Part shown: positions 32,005-41,677 of the stretch, piece by piece | Numbering within the stretch: position 1 is the first letter of the stretch | How the letters are laid out: every line of letters begins with the position of its first letter | Assembly: GCA_001768325.1 (NCBI GenBank) | Contig: MENQ01000027.1 | Coordinates: 62,001-126,000 of the forward strand | Length of the DNA stretch: 64,000 nucleotides | Origin: Bacteroidetes bacterium GWC2_46_850 | Lineage (GTDB): Bacteria; Bacteroidota; Bacteroidia; Bacteroidales; Dysgonomonadaceae | Direction: 5' to 3' | Made by a program: the position numbers and the translations under genes | Notes under the pieces: model-generated | Told to the model about the DNA's origin: nothing | What the model saw: the letters and a program-made list of their open reading frames with translations, nothing else | Databases searched by the model: none

Positions 32005-32676
32005 TTACATGACTTCGAGGCCCATATTTTCACAACGCATGATTTTTCCGGGAAAAGCTTGAACAATCGTATAGTTGTGCGTAGACATGATTACGGCCGT
32101 ACCTTTCTCGGCAATCTCCTGCAACAAGGAAACAATCTGACTACCGGTCTCGGGATCAAGATTTCCTGTCGGCTCATCAGCCAGTAACAGGGCCGGTGAA
32201 TTTAGTAGAGCACGGGCAATAACCACACGCTGTTGTTCACCACCCGACAACTCGTGCGGCATTTTATATGTCTTGTGCTGCATCCCCACCTGCACAAGCA
32301 CTTCGTTGATACGATCTTTTATCTCCCGCTTGTTTTTCCAGCCAGTAGCCCGGAGCACAAATTCCAGGTTCTTTTCCACGCTCCTGTCTATCAGTAGCTG
32401 AAAATCCTGAAATACAATTCCTATCTTACGGCGCAAGTACGGCACCAGCTTGCGTTTGATGGAGCCAAGCTCATAGTCGAACACGCGTGCGCTGCCCTCA
32501 GCGATGGGCAGCTCTGCATACATGCTCTTCATCAGGGTACTCTTTCCCGATCCCACTTTGCCGATGATATAGAGGAAATCGCCCCGGCTAACCGTCAGGT
32601 TTACATTGCGCAGGATAATGTTCTCTTCGCGGTTTAACTGTACGTTTGAATAATTTATCAATTGTTCCTGCACCAT
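32005..32676 (-). CDS. ftsE: ABC transporter ATP-binding protein, FtsE-like
   Basis: Walker A GKVGSGKSTLMKSMYAEL, LSGGEQQRVVIARALLNSPALLLADEPTGNLDPETG, short single-domain ABC ATPase. Confidence 0.88.
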   Translation of the reverse strand: MVQEQLINYSNVQLNREENIILRNVNLTVSRGDFLYIIGKVGSGKSTLMKSMYAELPIAEGSARVFDYELGSIKRKLVPYLRRKIGIVFQDFQLLIDRSVEKNLEFVLRATGWKNKREIKDRINEVLVQVGMQHKTYKMPHELSGGEQQRVVIARALLNSPALLLADEPTGNLDPETGSQIVSLLQEIAEKGTAVIMSTHNYTIVQAFPGKIMRCENMGLEVM

Positions 32677-33143
32677 TATTTTATGAATTGAATCGTAAAC
32701 GGATATTTCCAGTACTCACCGTTATTTGCTTTTACGGAAGCCAGGATGACCAGGACAACAAAGAGAATACCGACCACAATTGCCAGGGGTATTCCAATCA
32801 CCGTGATGGTGAATACGGCGGCATAGATGGTAAAGCTGATCATGAAATTGAGAATATTCTTGCCATGCATATCTACGTTCGCATTGGTCTCCTTGTTGGT
32901 AATCCACATGAGTATGGGCACAAAGAAGCCTGCCAGCGGGATGATGATACCGGCAAACTGACTAAGATGCATCAGCATCAGGTAGCTGTTTTCGGTCATT
33001 CCGAACAGGGGTCTCCCCGAAGAGCGGCCATATGTACTGCCCTCCTCGTTCAGTATCTTCGCTTTTTCACGCAGGTATTCCTCTTCGGAAATACTCCCTT
33101 TTTCCCGTAATTCATCGAGAATCTTTAAATCTTCGTATTTCAT
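32676..33143 (-). CDS. DUF4870-like membrane protein with N-terminal SHOCT-like segment
   Basis: LDELREKGSISEEEYLREKAKIL then LMHLSQFAGIIIPLAGFFVPILMWITNKETNANVDMHGKNILNFMISFTIYA. Confidence 0.88.
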   Translation of the reverse strand: MKYEDLKILDELREKGSISEEEYLREKAKILNEEGSTYGRSSGRPLFGMTENSYLMLMHLSQFAGIIIPLAGFFVPILMWITNKETNANVDMHGKNILNFMISFTIYAAVFTITVIGIPLAIVVGILFVVLVILASVKANNGEYWKYPFTIQFIK

Positions 33144-33179
33144 CGCTTCAGGATTTTTAGTTTTTTATTAGTAACCTCC

Positions 33180-33587
33180 TTACAAAGATATATTTTTTCC
33201 GTAAGATCTTCGTTTCCTGAAGAAAATAATTATCAGGACGGTAGCTGTCAGTGAGCCGAGGATATCGGCAATCCAGTCGCCCCACTCGGCGCTGCGCAAA
33301 GCGAAGAAGTACTTCTGCAACAATTCGATGACTCCGCCATAGAGGACAGGGACCAGAAAACCCCAGCATATCCACCGCAAGGTGTGTGGATTTCCGCCAT
33401 GCATCCGGTAATAGTCTATCATTGAAACAGCCGAAAGGAAGAAGAACATGCCGAAGTGTACCAGCTTATCCCATGGAATATTCCCGGGCATATCGGGTAC
33501 TTGTGATGGTGAGACAAGACATGTGGCAATAAAGATAATAAACCCGGTGAGCAACGGTAGGAACGTATATCGAAGTAGTAATTTCAT
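33180..33587 (-). CDS. VanZ family protein
   Basis: PWDKLVHFGMFFFLSAVSMIDYYR...LVPVLYGGVIELLQKYFFALRSAEWGDWIADILGSLTATVLIIIFF; start at MKLLLRY. Confidence 0.88.
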   Translation of the reverse strand: MKLLLRYTFLPLLTGFIIFIATCLVSPSQVPDMPGNIPWDKLVHFGMFFFLSAVSMIDYYRMHGGNPHTLRWICWGFLVPVLYGGVIELLQKYFFALRSAEWGDWIADILGSLTATVLIIIFFRKRRSYGKNISL

Positions 33588-33755
33588 TCGTGGACAATTA
33601 AACAGTAAACGATCGCAAAGATAGCAGGGATTTATAAACATATAACTAAAAGAACAGTACAGTTTCGTAAAAAATTTGTTCCTTTGCCTGAAAATGATAT
33701 GGAAGCTGCGTCAGCTGCTTCATAATGACAACATAGAGGAATTCGGGAACAAATT

Positions 33756-35468
33756 ATGAGAAAAAGTATTTTTTTTATACTTTCAGCGATTGCAGTGATG
33801 CAGGCTGTGGCACAACCCCCTGCGGAGGAAAGGAACCAACGTTATTACGACATCAATAAAAATATCGACATTTTCAATTCCGTCCTCAGGGAACTGGATT
33901 TGTTTTACGTTGACAGCATAGAGGTAAACAACCTGGTACAGGGTACCATCAACAACATGCTTACCCGGCTCGACCCCTACACCGAATATTATGCGGAAGA
34001 GAATATGGGCGATCTGCAGTTTCTCACCACGGGTGAGTATGCCGGTATCGGCGCCATCATTTCCCACAATAATGGACAGGTGATCATCAACGAACCTTAC
34101 GAAGGTTTACCGGCCGATAAGGCAGGGTTAAAAGCAGGCGACATCATTCTGGAGATCGATGGTGAAGATATGCGCCAGGCCAACGTGAAGCAGGTCAGCG
34201 ACAAGCTGAAAGGTACGCCGGGCACCCTGCTTAAGCTGGCCATACAACGACCGGGTGAAAAAAAACAACGAACACTCTCCATTGAGCGTGAAAAGATAGA
34301 GATGGATCCGATCACCTACGCCGGAATGGTGAACAAGGAAACCGGATACTTTCACTATGGTAGCTTCACGGCCAACAGTGCCGAGCGGGTGAAAGAAACC
34401 GTCATCAAACTCAAACAACAGGGAGCCACTTCACTGATCATGGACCTGCGGGGTAACGGTGGTGGCATTCTCGATGAAGCGGTGGATGTCGTCAATCTGT
34501 TTGTACCCAAAGGTGAGGAGATCGTTTTCACCCGGGGAAAAGTAAAACAATGGGACCGCTCCTACCACACGCAAAACCAGCCCCTCGATGAAATCATTCC
34601 CATCGTGGTACTGATCGATACCGGTTCAGCTTCCGCTTCGGAGATTGTGGCAGGCAGCCTGCAGGATCTGGATCGTGCGGTGATCGTGGGCAATCGTTCT
34701 TTCGGTAAAGGACTGGTACAGACACCCCGCGATCTTCCTTATGGCGGGAACATCAAAATTACTACTTCCAAATATTACATTCCCAGCGGACGGTGTATAC
34801 AGGCGCTCGATTATTCACACCGCAATCCCGATGGCAGCGTGGCCCGTGTGCCCGACTCGCTCACCAGTGTCTTCAGAACCAGAAACGGAAGGGAAGTACG
34901 CGATGGCGGCGGTATCACACCCGATATCACCGTTCCGCAGGAGGTCAGTGGTACCATTGTATATTACCTGATGGCCGACAACATCATCTTTGATTTTGTG
35001 ACCGGCTGGATGCAGGAAAACCCGGAAATTGCATCACCTGAGATATTTCGCCTGACCGATACCGACTATGCTAAATTCCGGGAATTTGTGAAGAAGAAAG
35101 ATTTCAAATATGATCAGCTGAGCGAACGTTCGCTGGAGCAACTCAGAAGCATGATGCAGTTTGAAGGATACATGGATGTGGCCTCGGCAGAATATAAAGC
35201 ACTGGAAGCAAAGCTACAGCCCGATCTTGATCGCGACCTGGAATTATTCGGCGAGCAGATCAGGAAGATGATCGAGTCGGAAATCGTACAGCGTCATTAT
35301 TACAAAAAAGGAGTACTCATTCACCAGCTCTCCGACGATAAGGTGTTCGATAAAGCCTTGGAGATGCTTCACAATCCCGATTCCTATCATTCACTTATCC
35401 GGCCTAAAACGGCAACCATCCCTCCTGCAAAAGAGATTCAGGAGAAAATGAAGGATCAGTACTCATAA
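33756..35468 (+). CDS. S41 family C-terminal processing peptidase
   Basis: PDZ (GLPADKAGLKAGDIILEIDGEDM) and catalytic LIDTGSASASEIVAGSLQDLDRAVIVGNRSFGKGLVQ. Confidence 0.95.
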   Translation: MRKSIFFILSAIAVMQAVAQPPAEERNQRYYDINKNIDIFNSVLRELDLFYVDSIEVNNLVQGTINNMLTRLDPYTEYYAEENMGDLQFLTTGEYAGIGAIISHNNGQVIINEPYEGLPADKAGLKAGDIILEIDGEDMRQANVKQVSDKLKGTPGTLLKLAIQRPGEKKQRTLSIEREKIEMDPITYAGMVNKETGYFHYGSFTANSAERVKETVIKLKQQGATSLIMDLRGNGGGILDEAVDVVNLFVPKGEEIVFTRGKVKQWDRSYHTQNQPLDEIIPIVVLIDTGSASASEIVAGSLQDLDRAVIVGNRSFGKGLVQTPRDLPYGGNIKITTSKYYIPSGRCIQALDYSHRNPDGSVARVPDSLTSVFRTRNGREVRDGGGITPDITVPQEVSGTIVYYLMADNIIFDFVTGWMQENPEIASPEIFRLTDTDYAKFREFVKKKDFKYDQLSERSLEQLRSMMQFEGYMDVASAEYKALEAKLQPDLDRDLELFGEQIRKMIESEIVQRHYYKKGVLIHQLSDDKVFDKALEMLHNPDSYHSLIRPKTATIPPAKEIQEKMKDQYS

Positions 35469-35560
35469 ATCAAACATGGGTTAATTCTTCAGGGGGGGTG
35501 AGTCTCAAAGCCGAAGTTTAGAGTATAAGAACAACAGTATTGTGCTCCGGGATTTGAGGT

Positions 35561-36628
35561 TTGAGCATGAAACGAGCAACAACAATATTACTTTTCTTTA
35601 GTCTCTGTCTGGGGATAACACCACAGGAGAGCCGTGTGACCCTGCTCTTTGCCGGTGATGCAATGCAGCATCTGCCGCAGGTGCAGGGTGCAAGAAATGA
35701 AGATGGGAGCTTTGCATACGACTCCTGCTTTTATTTGGTGAAAGAACGCATTTCGGCCGCCGATATTGCAGGCTTAAACTTTGAAACTACACTGGGTGCG
35801 GTTCCATATACCGGTTACCCACTTTTCAGCTCCCCCGATGCATTTGCTTTCAGCCTGAGAGATGCAGGGTTCGATATTTTCTTTCAGGCCAATAATCATG
35901 CGCTCGACCGGGGCCGGAAAGGGCTGGAACGAACCATCGACCAACTCGACTCAATGGGTATCAAACACACCGGCACCTTCCGGACGGAAGCGGCACGCTC
36001 TTTATACTACCCGCTCATGGTCATCAAAAATGGAATTCGCATTGCTTTTTTGAACTACACCTACGATACCAACGGGTTGCCTGTGAAGGAGCCAAACAAG
36101 GTGAATGTGACCGATACCAATCTCATCATACAGGATATCCGTCACACACAACTATACAAGCCCGACATCATTGTTGCCCAGATGCACTGGGGAGAGGAAT
36201 ATCGGACCACTCCTTCATTTGAGCAGCAGGAACTGGCCGATCTTTTACTGAGCCACGGCATTCGCATCATCATCGGGCACCACCCGCATGTAGTACAACC
36301 CATTGTGACGGAGAAGAAAGAAGATGAAATTCAACGTGTTGTCTATTATTCCCTGGGAAACTTCATTTCAAATCAACAGCGATTACACACCGGAGGCGGC
36401 ATGCTGGCGGAGATTGTGATCAGCAAAAAAGACGCCGTGTCGCCGGTCGTCATCGAAAAATGCGACTACTTATTGGTGTGGGTACAAAAAAGGATGAATA
36501 ACGGGAAGGTTCACTTCAGTCTTGTTCCATCATGGGAAGCAGATAAACAGCCGATGGGTGAAGAAGACAAACAAAAAATGGATAAGTTTGTTGAGGATAT
36601 GGAAAGCATCCTTCAACAGGAATTATAA
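35561..36628 (+). CDS. CapA family protein (PGA_cap-type metallophosphatase fold)
   Basis: LLFAGDAMQHLPQVQGAR, FETTLG, FQANNHALDRGRKGLERTIDQLDSMGIKHTGTF, HWGEEYRTTPSFEQQELADLLLSHGIRIIIGHHPHVVQP. Confidence 0.93.
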   Translation: MSMKRATTILLFFSLCLGITPQESRVTLLFAGDAMQHLPQVQGARNEDGSFAYDSCFYLVKERISAADIAGLNFETTLGAVPYTGYPLFSSPDAFAFSLRDAGFDIFFQANNHALDRGRKGLERTIDQLDSMGIKHTGTFRTEAARSLYYPLMVIKNGIRIAFLNYTYDTNGLPVKEPNKVNVTDTNLIIQDIRHTQLYKPDIIVAQMHWGEEYRTTPSFEQQELADLLLSHGIRIIIGHHPHVVQPIVTEKKEDEIQRVVYYSLGNFISNQQRLHTGGGMLAEIVISKKDAVSPVVIEKCDYLLVWVQKRMNNGKVHFSLVPSWEADKQPMGEEDKQKMDKFVEDMESILQQEL

Positions 36629-36637
36629 ATCACGATC

Positions 36638-37102
36638 ATGGGACTGATGGATTTTATCATACGTATCCTGGCTGCTACCGCCGCGGGTGGTGCACTGGGA
36701 TTGGAAAGAGAATCAAACAACAAAAGCGCTGGCCTGCGTACTCACACCCTGGTGGCTGTGAGTGCCTGCATATTTACACTTATCTCCCTCAGGGTAGTAG
36801 ACGATGGCGGGTCGGGCGACCCCACGCGGGTTGTGGGACAGATTGTGACGGGTATCGGCTTTCTGGGTGCCGGTGTAATCTTGCACAGGGGTGCCAATGT
36901 GCAGGGACTGACCACAGCTGCTACCATCTGGAGCAGCGCGGCATTGGGCTGCCTGGCCGCATTTGGATTTTACTGGGAATTGGCTGCTGCCACAGTATTG
37001 ATCATTTTCGTCAACACTGTTTTTAAAAAGGCAGACATCTGGTTTCTGAGGAATCCCAAAAAGGGAAAAAAGACCGGTGAAAACAAAGATTTGTTCGAGT
37101 AA
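36638..37102 (+). CDS. MgtC/SapB family protein
   Basis: AAGGALGLERESNNKSAGLRTHTLVAVSACIFTLIS, VTGIGFLGAGVILHRGANVQGLTTAATIWSSAALG. Confidence 0.95.
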   Translation: MGLMDFIIRILAATAAGGALGLERESNNKSAGLRTHTLVAVSACIFTLISLRVVDDGGSGDPTRVVGQIVTGIGFLGAGVILHRGANVQGLTTAATIWSSAALGCLAAFGFYWELAAATVLIIFVNTVFKKADIWFLRNPKKGKKTGENKDLFE

Positions 37103-37116
37103 GAAATCACGAAGGA

Positions 37117-37965
37117 TCACATGATCTGCGATACCAGAATTCCGGTGCAGGATCTCTGTCCCAGACAATAGTCGCTGAGTCTCTTTTCGTCGATCACCAC
37201 CTTTTTCCGGGCACTGGAAGCATGAATGAAAGTCAGCCTGTCCCCTTCACGAAAAGCAAAACCTGTATGTGATACATCCAAACCGCGGATGTCGGTGGTA
37301 AAGCCAATCATCGCCATGTGCGGAATCAGGGGTGCGGTGATGGCTATATTTGCTTTGGGAAGAAAGGCAAAACCACCTCTGCCGTTGATCTCCTTCTCCC
37401 TCACGACAATCGCCTGCAGTGTGGCATCATCGTCCTTCAACTGCCTATACGACTCCCTGTGAGCAGACATAAAACCGATGGCTTTCTCTTCCATTCTTCC
37501 GCCCAGGGCGACCGATATGTTTTTCAATTTTCCGTTTCGTTCATTTTCATACACCCAATCGGAAGTATAGTGAACGCGCGAAGCATATCCGTTGATTTCG
37601 CCGTTGCGGTATCGGATATGTTGCAATTCGTTCAGATAGGTATTAAATGCAGGAATTGCCGACGATGCAGTACGGGATAGTGCGATCACCGTTTCAACGA
37701 ACGTGGTGCAATCGAACACACGCAGGTTCACCACGAGTGTTTCCTCCTCAACGGTTTCGAGTGTCTGGGCCACATACGGCTTCCCAAGAAAGAAGGTAGC
37801 CGTCTTCTCCAGCACCTCTGTTTTGGAGAGATTTTTAAAAGGCTTTATGTAGGAGAGATATTGATGAAAAATCTGCAGATCTTCGGGGGTAAACTGCGCT
37901 TTCGGCTGCGCAGACATCCCGCCGGCAGCCAAAAACATGCATATCATAAAGGAGATTAACTTCAT
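37117..37965 (-). CDS. DUF1460 domain-containing protein (N-acetylmuramoyl-L-alanine amidase-like)
   Basis: FLGKPYVAQTLE..EETLVVNLRVFDCTTFVETVIALSRT; GLDVSHTGFAFREGDRLTFIHASSARKKVVIDEKRLSDYC. Confidence 0.9.
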   Translation of the reverse strand: MKLISFMICMFLAAGGMSAQPKAQFTPEDLQIFHQYLSYIKPFKNLSKTEVLEKTATFFLGKPYVAQTLETVEEETLVVNLRVFDCTTFVETVIALSRTASSAIPAFNTYLNELQHIRYRNGEINGYASRVHYTSDWVYENERNGKLKNISVALGGRMEEKAIGFMSAHRESYRQLKDDDATLQAIVVREKEINGRGGFAFLPKANIAITAPLIPHMAMIGFTTDIRGLDVSHTGFAFREGDRLTFIHASSARKKVVIDEKRLSDYCLGQRSCTGILVSQIM

Positions 37966-37982
37966 TGTTCAAATAAAAGCAA

Positions 37983-38651
37983 TTACCTCTTGCTCATTTT
38001 TTTTGCTCTTTTATCTTGTTCTTTGCGTATCTTCTCGTTTTGCTTGTAAATTTTTTTGTTATCCTTCTCCCATTTTTTCATCATCTTCTGCTCTCTTTTG
38101 GCTATTTCCTTATCCCTTTTTTCAATCTCTTTGTTAATTTTTTTCATTTCTTTGTCGGAGTAGGGTTCGAGGAATAACAACCGATCGTTCATCTGAACAC
38201 GGTTACGACGAGCAATAACCGGGTTGTGGTAGCGTCCGTAGTCATCATAAATATCTCTCCAGTACCGATTTTTGTTGCTCATCATCGCTTTCATCCGATG
38301 AAACTCAGCCGATCCGGGCTTGATACCATAACGTTTGGCAATGACTCCCCATCCGTTGCCCTGGGGATAATCACGATAGACACCGAGCAGTTCGCCCACC
38401 GGCACACCGAGGAAGTTACTTATTTCCAGTCCCAGGACTACATTCCCCCAGTTATAGTCGAACTCGCTAAAGAGCTGAACCAAGGTATTGCGTGGTACAT
38501 CATAATGATTTTGATACAACCCGATCACCTGATCGTCGGTATAGCGATCGGAGTAACTTCTGATATCCCGGGAAAACTGCAGGTAGTCCGTTTGTGCAAA
38601 CATCACAACAGAAAGCAATGTCAGTGAAATTGTAGCGATTACCTTTTTCAT
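37983..38651 (-). CDS. Secreted hypothetical protein with Lys/Glu-rich C-terminal coiled coil
   Basis: Signal peptide MKKVIATISLTLLSVVMFAQ; C-terminus KKINKEIEKRDKEIAKREQKMMKKWEKDNKKIYKQNEKIRKEQDKRAKKMSKR. Confidence 0.8.
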   Translation of the reverse strand: MKKVIATISLTLLSVVMFAQTDYLQFSRDIRSYSDRYTDDQVIGLYQNHYDVPRNTLVQLFSEFDYNWGNVVLGLEISNFLGVPVGELLGVYRDYPQGNGWGVIAKRYGIKPGSAEFHRMKAMMSNKNRYWRDIYDDYGRYHNPVIARRNRVQMNDRLLFLEPYSDKEMKKINKEIEKRDKEIAKREQKMMKKWEKDNKKIYKQNEKIRKEQDKRAKKMSKR

Positions 38652-38732
38652 AATTCTGCCTTTTAGTTAAATTAATCTTTTGCTTTTATCCTTTGATGCG
38701 ATAAAAGAGAAAAGGTTTATTTTCTATCGCCA

Positions 38733-39803
38733 CTACGCCTGTTTTGTTCTTGCCAGCAGAGAGTAATCCATGATGGTCATGGCAGCCATTGCTTCCACGA
38801 TGGGTACCGCCCGGGGCAAAACGCAGGGATCGTGTCTCCCGCGGGCCTTGAGGGTGGTATCCTTTCCGTGGATATCCACCGACTGTTGTTCAGTGAGGAT
38901 GGTGGATACCGGCTTAAAAGCTACCCGGAAATAGATATCCTGCCCGTTGGAGATACCTGCCTGAATACCCCCGGAGTTGTTCGTGCGGGTGCTAATCCTG
39001 CCCTGGTCATCATAAAACGAATCGTTCACTTCGGAACCGCGCCCGGTGACATTGAATCCCATGCCATACTCGAAACCTTTGACCGCATTGATGCCCAACA
39101 TGGCCGCACCCAGGGTGGCATGTAACTTTCCAAAGACAGGCTCTCCGAGGCCCACGGGTGTCCCTTGTATGACACAGGTGATGATGCCGCCGATGGTATC
39201 TCCCTGGTAGCGCACCTCATTGATGAGCTTGATCATCTTTTCCGCCACCTCGGGATCGGGACAGCGTACCATGTTTTCTTCGGTGCGAGAGAGGTCGTAT
39301 TTCCTGTAATCGGTTTCCAGCGCAATCTCTCCCACCTGTGAAGTATAAGCTGTAATGTCAATCTGGTACTGACGGAGCCACAACTTGGCCACCGCACCGG
39401 CCACAATGCGCGCAATGGTCTCCCGGGCAGAGGAACGACCACCACCGCGGTGGTCACGTAGACCATATTTCTGTTGATAGGTAAAGTCGGCATGAGACGG
39501 ACGAAATACCTCTTTGAGGTTGTCGTAGTCTGACGATTGCTGGTTTTCATTTCGCACGATAAATCCAATGGGGGCTCCGGTTGTCTTACCCTCGAATATT
39601 CCCGAGAGCAACTCTACCTTATCCGATTCTTTCCTGGGCGTGGTGATGCGCGACTGTCCCGGGCGCCGTCTGTCCAGTTCGGCCTGAATGAAATCCATAT
39701 CAATCTCCAGACCCGGCGGGCACCCGTCGATCACGCCCCCCACCGCTGCGCCGTGCGACTCACCGAAAGAGGTGAGCCTGTATATCGTACCAAATGTGTT
39801 CAT
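38733..39803 (-). CDS. aroC: Chorismate synthase
   Basis: [96 protein letters not shown]. Confidence 0.98.
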   Translation of the reverse strand: MNTFGTIYRLTSFGESHGAAVGGVIDGCPPGLEIDMDFIQAELDRRRPGQSRITTPRKESDKVELLSGIFEGKTTGAPIGFIVRNENQQSSDYDNLKEVFRPSHADFTYQQKYGLRDHRGGGRSSARETIARIVAGAVAKLWLRQYQIDITAYTSQVGEIALETDYRKYDLSRTEENMVRCPDPEVAEKMIKLINEVRYQGDTIGGIITCVIQGTPVGLGEPVFGKLHATLGAAMLGINAVKGFEYGMGFNVTGRGSEVNDSFYDDQGRISTRTNNSGGIQAGISNGQDIYFRVAFKPVSTILTEQQSVDIHGKDTTLKARGRHDPCVLPRAVPIVEAMAAMTIMDYSLLARTKQA

Positions 39804-39811
39804 TTTTCCAA

Positions 39812-40414
39812 TTAACAGTTACAACCCGATCCACAGCCTCCGCCGGCAGAGCCGCAGCCACAGGCATCTTCACTTTCGTTGCCTTCACCACAGGAACCAC
39901 AACCGCCCGAGCCGCAACCGCAGCCGCCACCACTGAACAGTGTGGCGATCTCTTCGGCCGTAGCCTCACGCACCTCCATTACCTTTCCCGCAAAATGCAT
40001 GATCTCACCGGCCAGCGGATGGTTAAAGTCCATGGTTACCTGCTCTTCACCAATAGAAACCACAGAGCCCATCAGGCGATTTCCCGACGAGTCCATCATC
40101 GGCAACGTGTTTCCTTCGAAGAGCATCTCCTCGTCTATCTTGCCGTCGATTTCAAAAATATTTTTCGGAAGTTCAATGATCTTGCTTTCGTCATAATCTC
40201 CATAAGCCTCTTCCGGCGTCAGATGAAAAGAAAATGAATCGCCTGCCGCAAGGCCATCGATCTGTTTTTCAAACGCTTCCAGCATGGAGTTGGTACCATA
40301 AATGAATGCCATTGGATTTTCGGCAGTAGCCTGCTCCATCAATTCACGTTCTTCGCCTTCGCCCACATTTAAGTCGTAGGTCAGTGTGACATATTTGTTG
40401 TCTGTTATCTTCAT
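39812..40414 (-). CDS. SlyD-like FKBP-type peptidyl-prolyl isomerase with Cys/Gly-rich tail
   Basis: [58 protein letters not shown], tail [39 protein letters not shown]. Confidence 0.92.
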   Translation of the reverse strand: MKITDNKYVTLTYDLNVGEGEERELMEQATAENPMAFIYGTNSMLEAFEKQIDGLAAGDSFSFHLTPEEAYGDYDESKIIELPKNIFEIDGKIDEEMLFEGNTLPMMDSSGNRLMGSVVSIGEEQVTMDFNHPLAGEIMHFAGKVMEVREATAEEIATLFSGGGCGCGSGGCGSCGEGNESEDACGCGSAGGGCGSGCNC

Positions 40415-40489
40415 TGTGTTTATTATATTTATATCTGTGTATATCTGTGATTGATCCATCTCTTTGAAACAATATTCATGGAACGATGT

Positions 40490-41662
40490 TTATCCGTCGA
40501 CCGCTATTTTTAGATTTTTAAGAGCTTTCTCCAGCACCGACCGCGCTGTTCCCACGTTGAGCCGCATAAAACCTTCACCACCCTGTCCAAATATCGCGCC
40601 GTCGTTCAGCGCCAGGTGTGCCTTCTTCACAAACAGGCTTACCAGCTCGGGCTGGGAAAGGTTTAATGCACGACAATCGAGCCACACCAGAAAGGAAGCT
40701 TCCGGCAGGATGGCTTTTATCTGCGGGATATGCTCCTTCAGATAATTATCTACAAAATCCACATTGCCCTGCACGTATTCATTCATCTGATCGAGCCACT
40801 CTTCTCCTTCTTCATAGGCGGCAGTCGTGGCAGTATAGGCAAAGATGGTTCCCTGAGAAAGTTCGCGTGGCTCCAGATAAGCCAGGTATTGCTCCCTGAT
40901 CTTTTTGTTGGGTATGACTGAAAACGAACTGACGATGCCGGCTACGTTGAATGACTTGCTGGGTGCCATCAGGGTCAGGCTTATTTCTTCGGCCTTTGCC
41001 GATACGGAGGCAAAGGGAATATGGCTGAAACCCGGTAACGCCATATCGGCGTGAATTTCATCCGAGAGAACCATCACTCCGTGATCGTAACAGATTTCTG
41101 CCAGTTCACGCAGCTCAGCCCCGCTCCATACCCTTCCTCCCGGGTTGTGGGGGTTACATAAGATGAATATCTTGCATGTCTGTTGGGAGAGGATATCGCG
41201 AAGTCCGTCGAAATCCATCCGGTACTGTCCGTTCTCCAGGATCAGGGGGTTGTTGATCACATTCCGATTTAAGGCAGTGGGTACCAGACGAAACGGGTGA
41301 TATACCGGTGGTTGGATGATGATGTTATCCCCTGTTTCAGTAAAGACATCCACAGCAAAGGCAATTCCCTTTACCACACCCGGGACAAAGTTGATCTGTT
41401 CCTTCAGCACCTCCCATCCGTGACGCTTTTTGAGCCATCTGACAATGGAACTGAGATAGTTTTCAGGTGGAATCGTGTATCCGAAAATACCATGCTCCAC
41501 TCTTTTTTGTAATGCTTCTATGATGGCTGGGGCAGACTTGAAATCGGTGTCGGCCACCCATAGTGGGATCAGATCCGCATCGCCGTACAGTGTTTTCAGT
41601 TTATCTTGTTTTACACTGCCCGTAAGGGATCGATCAATTATTTCGTCGAAATTATACTTCAT
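40490..41662 (-). CDS. MalY/PatB family PLP-dependent aminotransferase / C-S lyase
   Basis: DLIPLWVADTDFKSAPAIIEALQKRVEHGIFGYT, CNPHNPGGRVWSGAELRELAEICYDHGVMVLSDEIHADMAL, APSKSFNVAGI. Confidence 0.93.
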   Translation of the reverse strand: MKYNFDEIIDRSLTGSVKQDKLKTLYGDADLIPLWVADTDFKSAPAIIEALQKRVEHGIFGYTIPPENYLSSIVRWLKKRHGWEVLKEQINFVPGVVKGIAFAVDVFTETGDNIIIQPPVYHPFRLVPTALNRNVINNPLILENGQYRMDFDGLRDILSQQTCKIFILCNPHNPGGRVWSGAELRELAEICYDHGVMVLSDEIHADMALPGFSHIPFASVSAKAEEISLTLMAPSKSFNVAGIVSSFSVIPNKKIREQYLAYLEPRELSQGTIFAYTATTAAYEEGEEWLDQMNEYVQGNVDFVDNYLKEHIPQIKAILPEASFLVWLDCRALNLSQPELVSLFVKKAHLALNDGAIFGQGGEGFMRLNVGTARSVLEKALKNLKIAVDG

Positions 41663-41677
41663 ATGATCAGAAAAAAT

